Origin: Cryptomeria japonica
Lineage: Eukaryota; Streptophyta; Pinopsida; Cupressales; Cupressaceae
DNA length: 64,000 bases
Assembly (NCBI RefSeq): GCF_030272615.1
Contig: NC_081414.1
Coordinates: 305,849,164 to 305,913,163, forward strand
Direction of reading: 5' to 3'
The notes below the pieces were generated by a model that worked only from the letters and a program-made list of their open reading frames with translations, ran no database searches and had not been told where the DNA came from. Made by a program: the position numbers and the translations under genes. Below, in pieces: positions 23,960-35,388 of this stretch. Positions within the stretch are counted from its first letter, which is position 1. Every line of letters begins with the position of its first letter.

Positions 23960-26900
23960 TTAACTCCATTGAAATTTATTGTCATTTCCATCCCACCACC
24001 TCACCTCTCCCCTGGCTAACTCGCATGCCGCATTAGACAACTTGTCAGCAATGACATTTCCACTTCTCCTTACATGAGAAATACAAAAAACTTGAAAAGT
24101 TTTTAATTTTAAGCACATTAAGGTGATGAACTTATTTAATCTCCAACTCAGTGTTACACCTTTCATGATAGAATTAACCACAACTTGTGAATTTCCCTCC
24201 AAATGGACTTTTGAAACCTTCATATTCACTACCAAATAAATTGCTAACAAAGCCGCTTGCACTTTTGCATCGTTATTAGTTCCATCTTGTATCCTATTTT
24301 CACCTTTAAAAATAACCTCCCCTTCATCATCATAGACCACACATCCCGCTTGAGAGATACTGGGTTACTGCACAAAGCCTCGTCGAAGTTAATCTTAACC
24401 CATCCCCACTCAGGTTTTGACCAAATCTCCTCCTTATTTCCATGATCTTTGCAAAAAGGATTAACCCTTTGAAACCCATGAATGGTTCTGATCTAAATCA
24501 AAGGCCACCTGGCTTGAATAAAGCTATCCACCAAGCCATACAGATATTCCACAAAATTATGATTGATTATCGTTAAAGAAAAAACTTTAGAAATAGCCCT
24601 CTCCACCCTATCACAAACTTTGTCCAACATTTCTTCTTTATCTTGAAATACTCGCCTATTTCTTTCTTTCCATAATTCCTAAATAAAAATGGAAGGCGAA
24701 ACCATCCAAATACTCGAAAGGGTTGACTTCCTATTCTCCGAAAACCAACTTTTGAAAAGATCAATTACTTTCTCTAGAAGAAGAATTTCCCACCCCAATT
24801 TTCCTAATAAGAATTTCCACACACCCTGGGCCATATCTCATTGTAATAGCAAGTGGTCCAGAGATTCTTCCTTTTCTTTGCACATCACACACTGGAACGG
24901 GCCATTGAATCCCAAGCTCATCATTCTATCTCCCATCAAAATTCTTCTTTTCAAAACTAGCCATACAAACACCCATGCCTTAGGAAGACACTTAGAGCTC
25001 CAACATCACTTCGAAGGCCACTCTGTTTGGGTCTCTACATTTTCAATGAGATTGTAGCCAATTTTGAATGAATAGCTCCCTAACTTTGATCCACACCATT
25101 TGAGGACATCATCTTTCAGACCAAGTAGTGGTGAGTACTCTTCCAAAATCCTGCTAAACAAAATTTTTAACTGAGGAGATAGCGGTAGAATATCAAGGTC
25201 CTTCCACTTCCACTCATCCACTCCATTACATCTCACTTTAATCAAAAAATCCTTAACTTTTGAACCTTAGAAAGCCTCAGTCGCATGTCTGATTTGAGCT
25301 ACTTCCCTCCTTAAAAACAAAGTTGGTCTACCATCCCATGAGTCCATCTAGAAATTGGCTTTTTCCCAATCCCCTAATTGCCATGCAATATGATTTGTTA
25401 TCACTTTCCTATAAGTCAGCAAAAAAATCCACACTGTAGATCCTCTCGGGGGGTCACGAACTGTAAAGATTCTTTCTCTATCATTTGAGTCCAGATACTT
25501 GTGTTTTAGGATTTGGACCTATTTTTGGTCTTGTTTTTCATACATTTGCCATATCAATTTTGCACCCATAGCTTCATTCAAAAAACACCACTTCCTTAGA
25601 CCTGCACCTCCAACCAATTTTGGTTGACAAACTTTATCCCATGCAACCAATGGTATTTTATCTTTCTCACTCTTTCCATTCCAAAATAATTTCCTCATAA
25701 ATTGATTAATACTTCTTGCAATTTTTTCCAGGACTTTAAAGCACATCATGGAATATATAGGCATAGCAGATAAAACTGATTTTAGCAACGACAACCTACC
25801 AGCTGATGTGAGCCATTTGCACTTCCATCCTTCTAATTTGTTAACACAACTATCCATTAGTCTTTGCCACATATTCATCCTATTTGGTCCCTCAAACAGT
25901 GGGGTGCCTAGGAATCTACCCAATAGTGATCCATCGTTAACACCCAAAATTCTAACAATCTCTCTCTGCTTCCTCATATCAGTGTTAAAAAAGAAAATAT
26001 CTAATTTTTCCCATTTTACCTACTGCCCAGATGCTTCACAAAAAACATTAAAAAATTTTTAATAATACGGGCTTCCTTTAGTGAGGCATCCCCAAAAATG
26101 ATTGTATCATCAACAAATTGTTGATGAGAGGCCGCATCAACACCAGCCACAATAAGAACTCCTTTCCACTTACTCTCATATCTAAGATGTTAAATAAATA
26201 TTCCCAAAGCCTCTACCAGCAGAATAAAGAGGAAGAGAGAGAGAGTATCACCTTGCCACAAACCTTTGGTCAATTGAAAGAAGCCTTGCGGGCTCCCATT
26301 AACTAAAATAGATATCCACGGACCATCAATACACGCCTTCACCCAGTTAATTCAGTGAGAGGAGAAGCCAAACCTTTCATGTGCTATTATGATGCCTTCC
26401 ACAATCAATCTTCCCAGAACAAACCCATTTTTCTCCTCAAAAATAATATACTTTAGAAGAGGTTTTAATCTATTCATTATAACTTTTGCAATCACCTTAT
26501 ATAGAACATTACAAAGAGAAATAGGTTTGAAATCTCCAAAATAAGCCAGTCTCTCGGCTTTGGGGATCAAAGAAAGAAAGGTATAACTCAATTCTTCCAC
26601 AACCCTTGCATTAAATCTCACCTCTTCCACCACCCACCAGACATCATGGCCAACCACATCCCAAAAGTGTTGGTAGAAAAATGTTGGAAACCCATCAGGC
26701 CCCAGAGCCTTGTCCCCCACCATTTAAAAAATTGTCAGTCTCACCTCTTCAAACAAGATGGGTTTACAGAGGATTTGGTTTTGGTTGTTTGAGATGACAT
26801 GGGGAATATTTTCCAGAAGTGTGTCTTGATGCCAAAAATCTAACCTCTGGTTCTTTGTTAGAAGTTCTGTGAAAAAATCAACTGCTTCCTTACTAATATC

Positions 26901-28090
26901 CTCCACCTTATCCAATACAACATTTTCCCTATTCTTGATTGAGGTCACTTTGTTCCAAGATCTTCTGACCTTTACCAAATTATGAAAAAACTTTGTATTT
27001 CTATCACCTTTGTTTAACCAACCTTCAGGAGACTTCTGTTTCCAATACACCTCTTCTCTAGCTAGAATTTCATTGTATTTAGATTTAAGGATATTTTCCT
27101 CATTGAAAGTGTCCATTGTCATACCCCGGTCCATAATAGCCATCTACAAGTCTTCAAGCTCTGCTTCTAATTCATTTTTATTCACAAAAATATTCCTAAA
27201 CTTAACCCTATTCCATTCCTTTAGCTTTGCTTTAAGAAATTACAGTTTCTTAAAAAACTTGAATGCTCATGATCCATAAACCATAGGGGTTTTCATCCAC
27301 CAAGAATTGATTGACTCTTTCATCCTAGAGTCCCTTAACCATATTTTTTCAAATTTAAAAGGACATCGGATCGAAGCACTATCTTGGCATATCAAGAGTT
27401 CAATAGGAAAATGATCTGAAGCAACAATCGGTCTGACCCCTACTTCAAAAATTAAGGGCTTGGAAGCCCAATTGCCTCCCCAAAAATTCTATCTAATTTC
27501 TTAGCTCTATGATCCCTTCCAACTCTAGGATTAGACCATGTGAAAGTACCTTTGTTAGTCTTTATTTCTCTCTAACCATTATCAAAAACAAAGTTTTGGA
27601 AACCCACTTGTGAAGCAGCAATTCCCACATTTCCTCCTTTCTTATATATCAAGTCCAAAATGGCATTGAAATATCCCCCAAGCACCACCAATTCCTAAGA
27701 TAGGTTACTCAAAATCACATACACTTGTTTCCATGTTCCCAGTTGCAAGTTAGCTCTTACTACGCCATAAACATTAATAAAAAAGAAGTCATAGTTGATG
27801 CTAAAAGAGTGGATTTTGTACAGTTCCCACGAATGAGAGTTATTGAGTTCCTCCACCTAAATGAGAACATGATTTCAAATTATACCAATCCTGCTTGAGG
27901 ATCCCACAAAACTTGAAAAAATCCTTACCTAAGATCTCCAAGCATTCATCCACCCTTTGGCCTCCTCCAAGTTCATATTAGTTTCTTGAAAGCAAACCAA
28001 ATTCGGTTTCATCTATTCAAGCCTACGCTTGATGAGATGATCCTTGACAAGGGCATTGCAACCCCTGACATTCCAACTTATGAGTTTCAT
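23960..28090 (-). pseudogene. L1-C ORF2, endonuclease / reverse transcriptase / RNase H (broken)
   Basis: The start ATG at 28,090 reads MKLISWNVRGCN, the endonuclease N-terminus; CFQETNMN and ASDHFPIELL follow. RT begins KALGPDGFP (about 26,715), continues through SLIPKAERLAYFGDFKPISL, and ends with SILVNGSPQGFF and FVDDTIIFGDA (about 26,110). The KLDIAKAYD-type motif A is missing between about 26,340 and 26,310, so the polymerase core carries a deletion. A zf-RVT-like CVMCKEKEESLDH lies near 24,870. RNase H (about 24,400-23,990) keeps KINFDEA but has LEGNSQ where Asp is usual and Gln near the usual Glu. Most stops are TAG; the terminal TAA at 23,960 looks genuine. Confidence 0.9.
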
Positions 28091-29607
28091 TTTCCTTCAA
28101 GAAGGGAGCCTCCCTTCCATACTATAAGTTTGGATTGTCCTTTAGTATTTTCGTCCATGAAAATCCAGATTCTGTTAAGTTTCCTTCTTCTAGACTTCTT
28201 TTCCCCTATAGAAGCTTTGTCAATTCTGGAGTTAGAATGATGGATGGTTCAGCTCTCCAAAGTATCATCTTCGTCAAAAGCTCCCTAATCCTCCTTATCT
28301 TCTTCCCATACAATACCTTCTCCCCCTTCATTATACTCAATCCTTGTGTCATTATCCATGCTAGCACACTGAACCTGACCTTGAAGTAGGTCTTTCTCTA
28401 CATGTCTAACCTTTTGAGTGCCTTCAATACTCGCATCTAGTACATTCATGGAAGCTTCAACCTTCTTGAGGGCTTCTTCTACTAGGTGTGTAGCATCCAA
28501 CTGGTTTGCAAACTTGTCCCCTCCTTCCTTATCATCCATTTGTACATTCCCTTCAATTGTTCTTTTTTCCCCCTTCTCAATCACCTCCATAGAAGCTAAA
28601 GCACCATTATCTAGTGTCTTTAACTGACCCGTCTCCTTATTCACCCTGACAAAATGTGCAACTCTAGCTTCAAGTGAGGACTCAACAGACTTTCCCTTAG
28701 GACCATTCAAATAGACCTCCTTTGATTGTCCTTCCTTATTGCACACTGAGCATTTTTCTAATTGATCTTCAACCTTGATCTATTATAGCCAACAACCTGC
28801 ATTTGTATTTATTTCTAACCATGCATGTAATGGGAATTGAGGTTTCCACCCAACACAAATTCTCTCATATGAACTAAAATCTTCCTTTTCAATAGCTTCA
28901 TTCGATTTGATATAAAACCCTAGTTTATTCCCAATCATTTGAAAAGTCTCCTCATTCCAATACTCCCTTGGTAGATTATAGAGATGTAGATAGATGGGAA
29001 ATTCTTCCAAAGAGGCCTTATTAGGATTGAAATTTGGTTCCCAATCTCTTATATACAAACCTTCGCCTCCCAATAAAAAAGGCCCAATTTAGTACCCAGT
29101 TCTTATCTTTGTTAGTTTCTGTGATGACCAGGAAAAAACCATTTGGCATTGTCTTATTCTCCACTTTCAAAAGCCACTTCTCCTCACACTATTTCTTGAT
29201 ATGGTACACAGTCAGCCAATCCCAAAAGCATTTCAAAAAAGAAACCCTCTCTCTAAAGAAAGCAATCGAATCATTCCAACTTTTGTAGTCCAAAAAGAAA
29301 GACAACTTTTGGGATTCCATCGGTTTAGGTTTTACCTTTTCCATTGGCTTCGATCTGAGAATCTTCTTCGGCCTCCATTCCATTTCATGGATCTTTTGCC
29401 AATCTATTTTGGCACCTTCATAACTAGTATTGTGATTATTGAAACTATCATGGTGAGCATTTCTGGGTCAATGAAAATCCTTTCTCCATCTACCATTTGT
29501 CCTGACATCTGTAGTAAACCCCGACATTCTGTTATGATCCTCCTAGGCCCACTTAGGTTTCGTCTATGATCTGAAACTTGGATTTGCATAGAATCTTGGT
29601 TGGTCAT
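28089..29607 (-). pseudogene. L1-C ORF1, Gag-like protein with zinc knuckle (broken)
   Basis: Starts at ATG 29,607 (MTNQDSMQIQVSDHRRN). A DUF4283-like domain follows (about 29,330-28,790): LDYKSWNDSIAFF, KWLLKVENKTMPNG, FPIYLHLYNLPREYW and SYERICVGWKPQF. A degenerate CCHC knuckle (CSVCNKEGQSKEV) is near 28,760, then an acidic Glu/Asp-rich C-terminal region. TAA and TAG are adjacent near 28,780, TAG lies at 28,285 and TGA near 28,250. The frame reaches a TGA at 28,089 that overlaps the ORF2 ATG as ATGA, as in L1-A. Confidence 0.82.
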
Positions 29608-29690
29608 TCTGCCTAAAGTCTCTAAATTCTTTGGGTTGCAGCCCCAATCTCCTACATGTCGACATAGTCGTTGCTCATTTGATTTGCGCT

Positions 29691-29935
29691 ATTTATTAAT
29701 TAAATTTATGTTATTATAATTAAACATAATGCTAATTAAAAAATAAATAAATAAACTGTATTGAAATATATGGGCCACTAGAGGAGGGAATCCTCTCCAA
29801 GATGATTTTTTCTCTTTCAACAATAAAAACTATATGAAGGTTAGCATTCCATAACCATGATAGTTTGAGTAAATTTGAATTTAAAAAATTATTAAAAATT
29901 TATTTTTTAAACTCAAGTTAGTTAATTGGGAGAAA
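29691..29935. other. AT-rich spacer without a gene
   Basis: Short AT-rich DNA between the L1-C 5' end and the CACTA element. It contains repeated TTAATTAA-like phrases and nothing recognisable. Confidence 0.6.
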
Positions 29936-29938
29936 ACT

Positions 29939-29972
29939 CACTAATACATTTGACCTAAAATTTTGACAGAGG
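29939..29972 (+). repeat. CACTA left terminal inverted repeat
   Basis: CACTA at 29,939 followed by ATACATTTG and a CCTAAAATTTTGACAG segment. It matches the right end with one mismatch over the first 14 bases, then with small gaps. Confidence 0.85.
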
Positions 29973-30157
29973 TTTCCAACGGAGAAGGTATATTGTGATC
30001 AAATTTGATTTTTTTTTGAAAAAATGCCCCATTTCGTCAGAATTCCGATGATAATGCAACATTTGGTTTCGACGGAGAAGGAATTGGCAATGAAATTTGG
30101 GTTTTTTAAGAAAAATTGCCCACGTTTGTCAAAATTTCGACGATCGCATGCATTACT
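29972..30157 (+). repeat. CACTA left subterminal repeats
   Basis: Two copies of a unit of about 94 bases (about 29,972-30,062 and 30,066-30,157). Both contain ACGGAGAAGG, a T-rich segment, a GCCC phrase and a TTCCGA/TTTCGA step. Such subterminal arrays bind the TNPA-type regulator in known CACTA elements; that role is inferred here. Confidence 0.65.
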
Positions 30158-30239
30158 TAAAAAAAAAAGAAAAGACCAAGTCATTTCATAAATCTTGCCT
30201 CTCATTTGTCCCGCCTCTACAACGAACCTGGGTTTAATC

Positions 30240-30386
30240 ATGGCGGTGAAGATCATTGGTGTGAAACCAGCCAGTTCTGCAGCTTAGGCTGGAAGTGGCA
30301 AGGGAGTACAATTCGGTGGAAGTGGAGGCAGACACTCACTATCGAATCTCCATCCATCTTCGTTGGCTTCAATCACAGCTATTCAT
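30240..30386 (+). pseudogene. Candidate captured first exon, possible organelle transit peptide
   Basis: ATG in good plant context (TTTAATCATGGCG) opens 49 codons ending exactly before GTAAGC, a consensus splice donor, in phase 0. The peptide begins MAVKIIGVKPASSAA and is rich in Ser, Ala and Gly with Lys and Arg but almost no acids, like a chloroplast or mitochondrial targeting peptide. One in-frame TAG (codon 16) sits where CAG would give Gln. Base composition is more GC-rich than the surroundings. I cannot name the gene and found no second exon. It could also be a chance frame. Confidence 0.45.
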
Positions 30387-30604
30387 GTAAGCGTCCCTTC
30401 CCGGTCGAGCGAACAAGTGCCTACCTAAAGGCCCTCCCAAGGTATCTTAGTTCGTGTTGTCTCGGGGCATATTAGGGGATCACAATGGGGATCATAATAG
30501 GGAACATGTAGGTAGGGGCCATCCCCTAATGAACACGAAGGAGGGAGGTGGACATAGTTCCTTGTGGGTTTAATCGCTGGAGGAAAAAGGTAGGGTATGA
30601 TTAG
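30387..30604. other. CACTA interior, no gene recognised
   Basis: GC-richer sequence following the possible splice donor, with several GGGGATC and CCTACCT phrases. Possibly part of the intron of the captured fragment. Confidence 0.4.
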
Positions 30605-30797
30605 CAAATTCATTGTTATACATATTCAAATATTAGAGAGATGACCAACAAATTCATTGTTATACATATTCAAATATTAGAGAGATGACCAACAAATTCA
30701 TTGTTATACATATTCAAATATTAGAGAGATGACCAACAAATTCATTGTTATAATCAGCAAATTCATTGTTATACATATTCAAATATTAGAGATATAC
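30605..30797 (+). repeat. 44-bp minisatellite, about four and a half units
   Basis: Units begin CAAATTCATTGTTATACATA at 30,605, 30,649, 30,693 and 30,737, exactly 44 bases apart. The fourth is cut short and a further unit starts at 30,758. The first three units are almost identical, so this expansion is young compared with the rest of the region. Confidence 0.95.
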
Positions 30798-30960
30798 AAT
30801 ATAGTTAGCCTGAAACATATTAACACTACTTTCCATATTTAAAATATATCCTAATTAAGGGGAGGGATGACCTAAACCTGTGTGATCGAGTGCTATTTTT
30901 TGTCAGTGTTTTGGAGGGGAGCATAAGTGTACCGTTAGGAAGGTGGTATAAAATGGAAGC

Positions 30961-31254
30961 TGAGAGGTATAAGGTTATGAGGTGTGGGTTAGGATAAGAT
31001 AGGGAGGTAATTGATGAAGGATGTAATGGTGAAAGAGTAAGTTAGGATATGTTAGGTGTTTGGAAGCTAGGAAAGTGAATGGGGTTAGGTAGGTGAAGTA
31101 AAAGTAAGTGTGTATGAGGTTAAGGTGTAGGATAGGATGTAGGAAAGTGGAGGAGGTATATGAAAGGTAGATGGGAGGTAATAATGATAGGAAGTGAGGT
31201 AAAGGTTATGAGGTGTGGGTGAGAAAATAGGGTGTAGTAAATGGAAGGAAGGGT
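30961..31254 (+). other. Cytosine-free G/A/T tract
   Basis: Within these 294 bases I find one C on the plus strand (31,067), while G makes up around 40 percent. Phrases such as GGTTAGG, GTTAGG and GGAGG recur, and AAGGTTATGAGGTGTGGGT occurs twice (near 30,971 and 31,202). No protein is encoded. The cause is unknown: a decayed tandem repeat or a strand-biased mutation process are both possible. Confidence 0.9.
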
Positions 31255-31829
31255 CATATCACTTTGAGAGTTTTCACCAAGATGAGTAGCCCGAGTATGG
31301 ACCTCAAATCTTACAAGCCATGAGGATCCACTTGTAGTAGAGGAGCATATACTTGCATCTTGGGAGCTTATTAGGAGTTCGCCTTGAATTTGGGAAATAC
31401 ATATAGAGGAGATTGAATATTGATCAATACACATTACCTAGCCTCATCATGCATAAATACAAGAGGTATAGACTATAGCAAGCACATATCATGAGCCAAA
31501 GGATCATATTCGAGAGTTGATTCATCTCCAATCCTCTACATTTTTAAGATCCACAAATGGGGTTGAGGATAAGTCTTGTTTACTAATTAGCTTGGACTTA
31601 TGCTTTGGTTTGCATCTATATGTGAGCAACCTAAAGGCATAATTTCAATGCAATTTCTGAGAGAACTTGCTTCCACCATTTTTGGTACTGGGAGAATAAA
31701 ATGCACCAAATCATATTGGAAACCCTCTCCAGATGCCATTTTGGAGTGCTTCAAAGTGTGTTCTATTTCAAAATATTTTTGATGAAGATGCATAGATGAG
31801 TTTCACAATTTACATAATAAGGTTTCATA

Positions 31830-32240
31830 GTGGCTCAACATGAGAGTTAGTTTTTGGAGTTCTTGTAGTTTGTAGATTACATTCAAGACAAGTTACTTGT
31901 CAACTATTTCATTAGGGGTGGAAAGCCCAAAATTTTAGTTTTCCTACACATGGCCAATCCAAATGACTTTAGGGTTGCTATGGAAAAGTCTCTTATGGAA
32001 AAGGAGGTACATGGGAGGACACAAGAGGCATGAGAGAAGTTTGTAACCTTGATGAAGGGACTAAAGTGTTCATAGGCCTCCCCATCCTTCAAAGGATAAT
32101 TTAGACTTACTATATGATTTACAAAGAAAAACCCAATAGTATCAATATTAGGGACAAAGGTCTACTAGAGCATAGTAGGGGCCATAGGGTAGTCACATTT
32201 GACCATCATCAACACAAGGATATTTTAGGTATGAGAGACT
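31830..32240 (+). pseudogene. Degenerate Ty3/gypsy-like gag fragment
   Basis: One frame reads DYIQDKLLVNYFIRGGKPKI followed by MANPNDFRVAMEKSL and EKEVHGRTQEA. This resembles the second half of a retrotransposon Gag domain (short helices, then the MANP..F..AM..A motif). Frequent stops, many TAG, follow. No zinc knuckle or pol is visible nearby. It may be a captured or inserted remnant inside the CACTA element; identification is tentative. Confidence 0.35.
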
Positions 32241-32307
32241 ATAGGGCTATCAAGTTAGGCCTTCTATGACTCAACAACCTTTTAGGGGAGAATCTAGTGT
32301 TTTTAGT

Positions 32308-32362
32308 AATTAGGATCTTCTAATTATGGTGGGGCCTAGCCAACATAGGGCTATATGAGAGG
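32308..32362 (+). repeat. Short direct repeat, copy 1
   Basis: A phrase of about 55 bases (TAATTAGGATCTTCTAAT ... GGGGCCTAGCCAACATAGGG) recurs at 32,737-32,792 with few differences. The copies are about 430 bases apart in the same orientation. Confidence 0.85.
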
Positions 32363-32736
32363 CACATGTTATGTATATGTTAGTATCAGACAGAGAGTGC
32401 CCACAAGGTTTTAGAGTAGGTGGACACCATCCTAGGATGTCAAAGTAGATAGTTGATATGTGTGTCTTTACCCTCCCAAACACACAAAGGTCAAAGGAAG
32501 ATTCACTGCTACAACACTCACTTTTTGTGACAGTCTTAAGCACTTAGGACAGTCACTCCTTTCGTGGCCATTCTTCTTCACACAACACTCTCTAACATTA
32601 ATTATGATGATAGTGTACCTCCTTAAACCTTCCACCAACACCTAACTCAATACCAAACTCTTTCCCAATCTCGCTAATGGACTAATTAACTCAACTCACT
32701 ATGAAATTGTGATAGTCAATGCAAGGTTTAGGATAG

Positions 32737-32792
32737 TAGTAATTAGGATCTTCTAATCATTATGGGGCCTAGCCAACATAGGGTTATATGAG
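32737..32792 (+). repeat. Short direct repeat, copy 2
   Basis: Partner of 32,308-32,362. The intervening 375 bases may be an insertion, or the pair may mark a local duplication. Confidence 0.85.
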
Positions 32793-34571
32793 ACAGGGGT
32801 AAGTTCAATAGTGATTTCTCCTCTACAACCTTTGCTAGTCTGTGCAAAAATGAGAGCTTGACAACATTCTTTCACTTTTAGCTAGCTAAATTTTTCAAGA
32901 ATTTTATCTCTAGATTTAATATTTCTTTTCTTGCATGAATCTATTAATTTTGAGATAATAGATCTTGCCTTCATGAATTGATCCTAGTTTATCCCTTTAA
33001 CCCTGATTAATTTATTTAGAGTGTTTAGTTCCATTTTAATCCTTTCTTTTACAATTAAATATTATTAAAAAATTGTATAATTGTTCCAAATTTTGTGGAT
33101 ATTTAGGAGACAAAAATAAAATATAAATGTAATCATTCCATATTTTTGTAGGAGATATTGGAAAGAGACTAATAGGAAGAGTAGTAAACATGAGTCACAA
33201 TGAGCACTTTAGAGTAAATCTAAACATTATAAGGAAGAGTAGCTTGGAAAAATAGAAGCGTAACTTATTTTCCATTATGCAAGATTATTACTTGGGAAAG
33301 AATCTTGAAAGAGGATTGAAAAGATTCCTTGAGCTAACATTGTCTCACTTGTCCAAAATTATGAGGAAGGATTCATTAATGAAATGGTCATTAACAAGAT
33401 GGAGAGAATAATAATTTGGAAGAGATAGATCTCACATGCTACTAGGTGACTAGATTGGAGAGAAACTAGAGTCAAATAATTTAGCTTGGCCATGACACAG
33501 AGTCTTAGAATAGATGCCAACCTTGGTGAATGGAATGAAAATCCCAAACAATTAATGAATGGTGAGACAAGTAGAGGCATCTATAAATTTTGTTTTGAAT
33601 AAAATAAAGAAAAAATGGGACTAAAACCAAGGGAAATGCACATGGAAAGGATATGATGAAAATCAAAATAAATAGTTTGAGGATAATATTAGTTGCCTAA
33701 AGGATATTCCACTTGATTATTTGGTATATCATAACTATTTTAAGAAATTTTGAAACCATTAGAGGTACCTTTTTCTTCTGTAGATGAGGCATTCATTCAT
33801 GTTTAAGTTGTGATAGCTTATTTGCCTCTTTATAGACAACAAATTATCCATACAAATTATCATATATACTTGTAACCTCCATCCCAAACCACCTATTTCA
33901 CTCTTCTTCCTTTGTGTACCTCTTTTATTCTTCCATTACCTCTTTGCTTACCTAAATTCAATCCAAAACATAGTTTATATAGCATCAAAAAAAATCCATA
34001 TTTGATTAATATTATCCACAACATATCGAAAAGACAAATACCACACTTACTATGTCATCAACCAAAAATAATTTACTTACATATTCAAAGAGTTCAATAA
34101 TGGAGAAACATCCATGCGATGCTCTACACGTGTCCTCAAAGGTTCAAGAAATACTTATCCTCTATTGGTCCAAACTTTAAATCACTTTCCATGCATGAAA
34201 ATAATTGCAACCATACACAATTTTCCACCCAATAGATTCTCTCAAACTAGTTTACTATCTTAACATAGGGTCAAGGAAAAGTGGGCCAAAATAGGAATCC
34301 AAGTGTCTTAAAAGCCTTCAAGACCATAGTGGTGAGGATTGAATTTCTTTCTTTAGTGGTATCTTTCTCTAGATTAATTAGTTGGGGATTCTATTAGGAC
34401 CTTTTCCTAATAAAAAATATATATAAAGATTACATCCCTAAATATTACATTCATAATAGAATAAATTTCTGCAATATTGAGACTAAATTCATAATAGATT
34501 TATAGTGATGAATAAAGAAATATTTAAGATTCTCAAAAATTTGATGTTTTCTTTCTCCCAACCGTCATTGG
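32793..34571. other. CACTA interior, no gene recognised
   Basis: AT-rich sequence with short, unconserved frames on both strands. I see no domain motif, terminal repeats or RNA gene. Confidence 0.5.
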
Positions 34572-34965
34572 ATATTGGGTGATCTTTGAGGCATTATGTC
34601 AAACAGTTCATGTGCCTTATCTAAGCTTACACATTTTGCATGCATGTGTACTTGGGCAGTTGCACTACAACATCTATACTCACTAATCACATTTGGTTGG
34701 AAGTTTCTAAATCCATTTCAAACACATTTTGTGCATATCCTGCAATCATAGCATTCCATTAGATCATGTTTCTTTGATGCATCTCACCAAACATTTCATG
34801 CGCTTTCATGTCTATACTTCCACATTTTCCAAACATGTCAAACAGAGCATTTCCAACCGTAAGCATCTGATATTAATTGCCCTTACCTTCTCCTTTGATG
34901 GAAGCCCATACTCTATTCCAAAGCTCCCATTTTGGCATAGGTAGAGAGTACGTTGGTAAATAAAA
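34572..34965 (-). pseudogene. Pentatricopeptide repeat (PPR) gene fragment
   Basis: PPR proteins bind organelle RNA. The minus strand reads LSTYAKMGALE, then VGNALFDMFGKCGSID followed by AHEMFGEMHQRN and WNAMIAGYAQN, then AKCVSLDKAHELFDIMPQRS. These are classic PLS-class repeat phrases (compare the family pattern VGNALVDMYAKCGS, VFDKMPQRN, SWNAMIAGYAQNG). About three repeats are present, with stops and at least one frameshift. The TAG after GALE sits where Gln is usual. The fragment lies alone inside the CACTA element, so it was probably captured rather than being a resident gene. Confidence 0.75.
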
Positions 34966-35388
34966 CTGATCAAAATGGAAATCTATTTGTTGCATTGACT
35001 GCATTGTGAGGACGCTTATGTATTTCATCGATAGCATAAAGTAGGAAAGGACATGAGAATATCTCCTCGGGGAGGTATTCTATGACAGCTACGAGGTAGA
35101 AGAGAGTTTCTTATGCCATTTCCTTTGTTCTATGTAGTCAAACTCGGGAACACTATTTGAATTCAAATGCTAATGGTGATTGTCTTTTTAATGGAAAGGG
35201 ATGGAAAGGGATGTCAAGGGAAGGAATGGGCCCATAGCACACCTAAGCAGTCAAAGCTTAGTGTGTGTTGTTTAAGGCTTCCCCCTTAAGACATCATAAT
35301 TGATTGGCTCTTCACTCCTAAGACCTTCAAAAGTCTTTAATGGCTTTATTGAGTCCTTTGGTCTTCCAAATGCACCTACACCAACTTG
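34966..35388. other. CACTA interior, no gene recognised
   Basis: Mixed sequence between the PPR fragment and the first DRM block. A GGGATGGAAA phrase is repeated near 35,200. No coding motif was found. Confidence 0.5.

Larger units (their letters stand above)
22764..29690 (-). mobile_element. L1-type LINE, copy L1-C
   Basis: A separate LINE lineage on the minus strand with ORF1, ORF2 and a downstream ORF. The ORF1 start is at 29,607; the 5' boundary is only approximate (about 29,660-29,690). The 3' end is at about 22,764, with its terminal tail probably displaced to 6,741-6,806 by the L1-A/L1-B insertion. It is inactive: several stops, and an internal deletion in RT. Confidence 0.88.

Noticed and set aside
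31587-31793. A 60-70 codon open frame present on both strands
   Set aside because: Overlapping short frames without motif or conservation; chance is likely.
35200-35240. GGGATGGAAA tandem phrase as a telomere-like repeat
   Set aside because: Only two or three copies and not the plant telomere unit.
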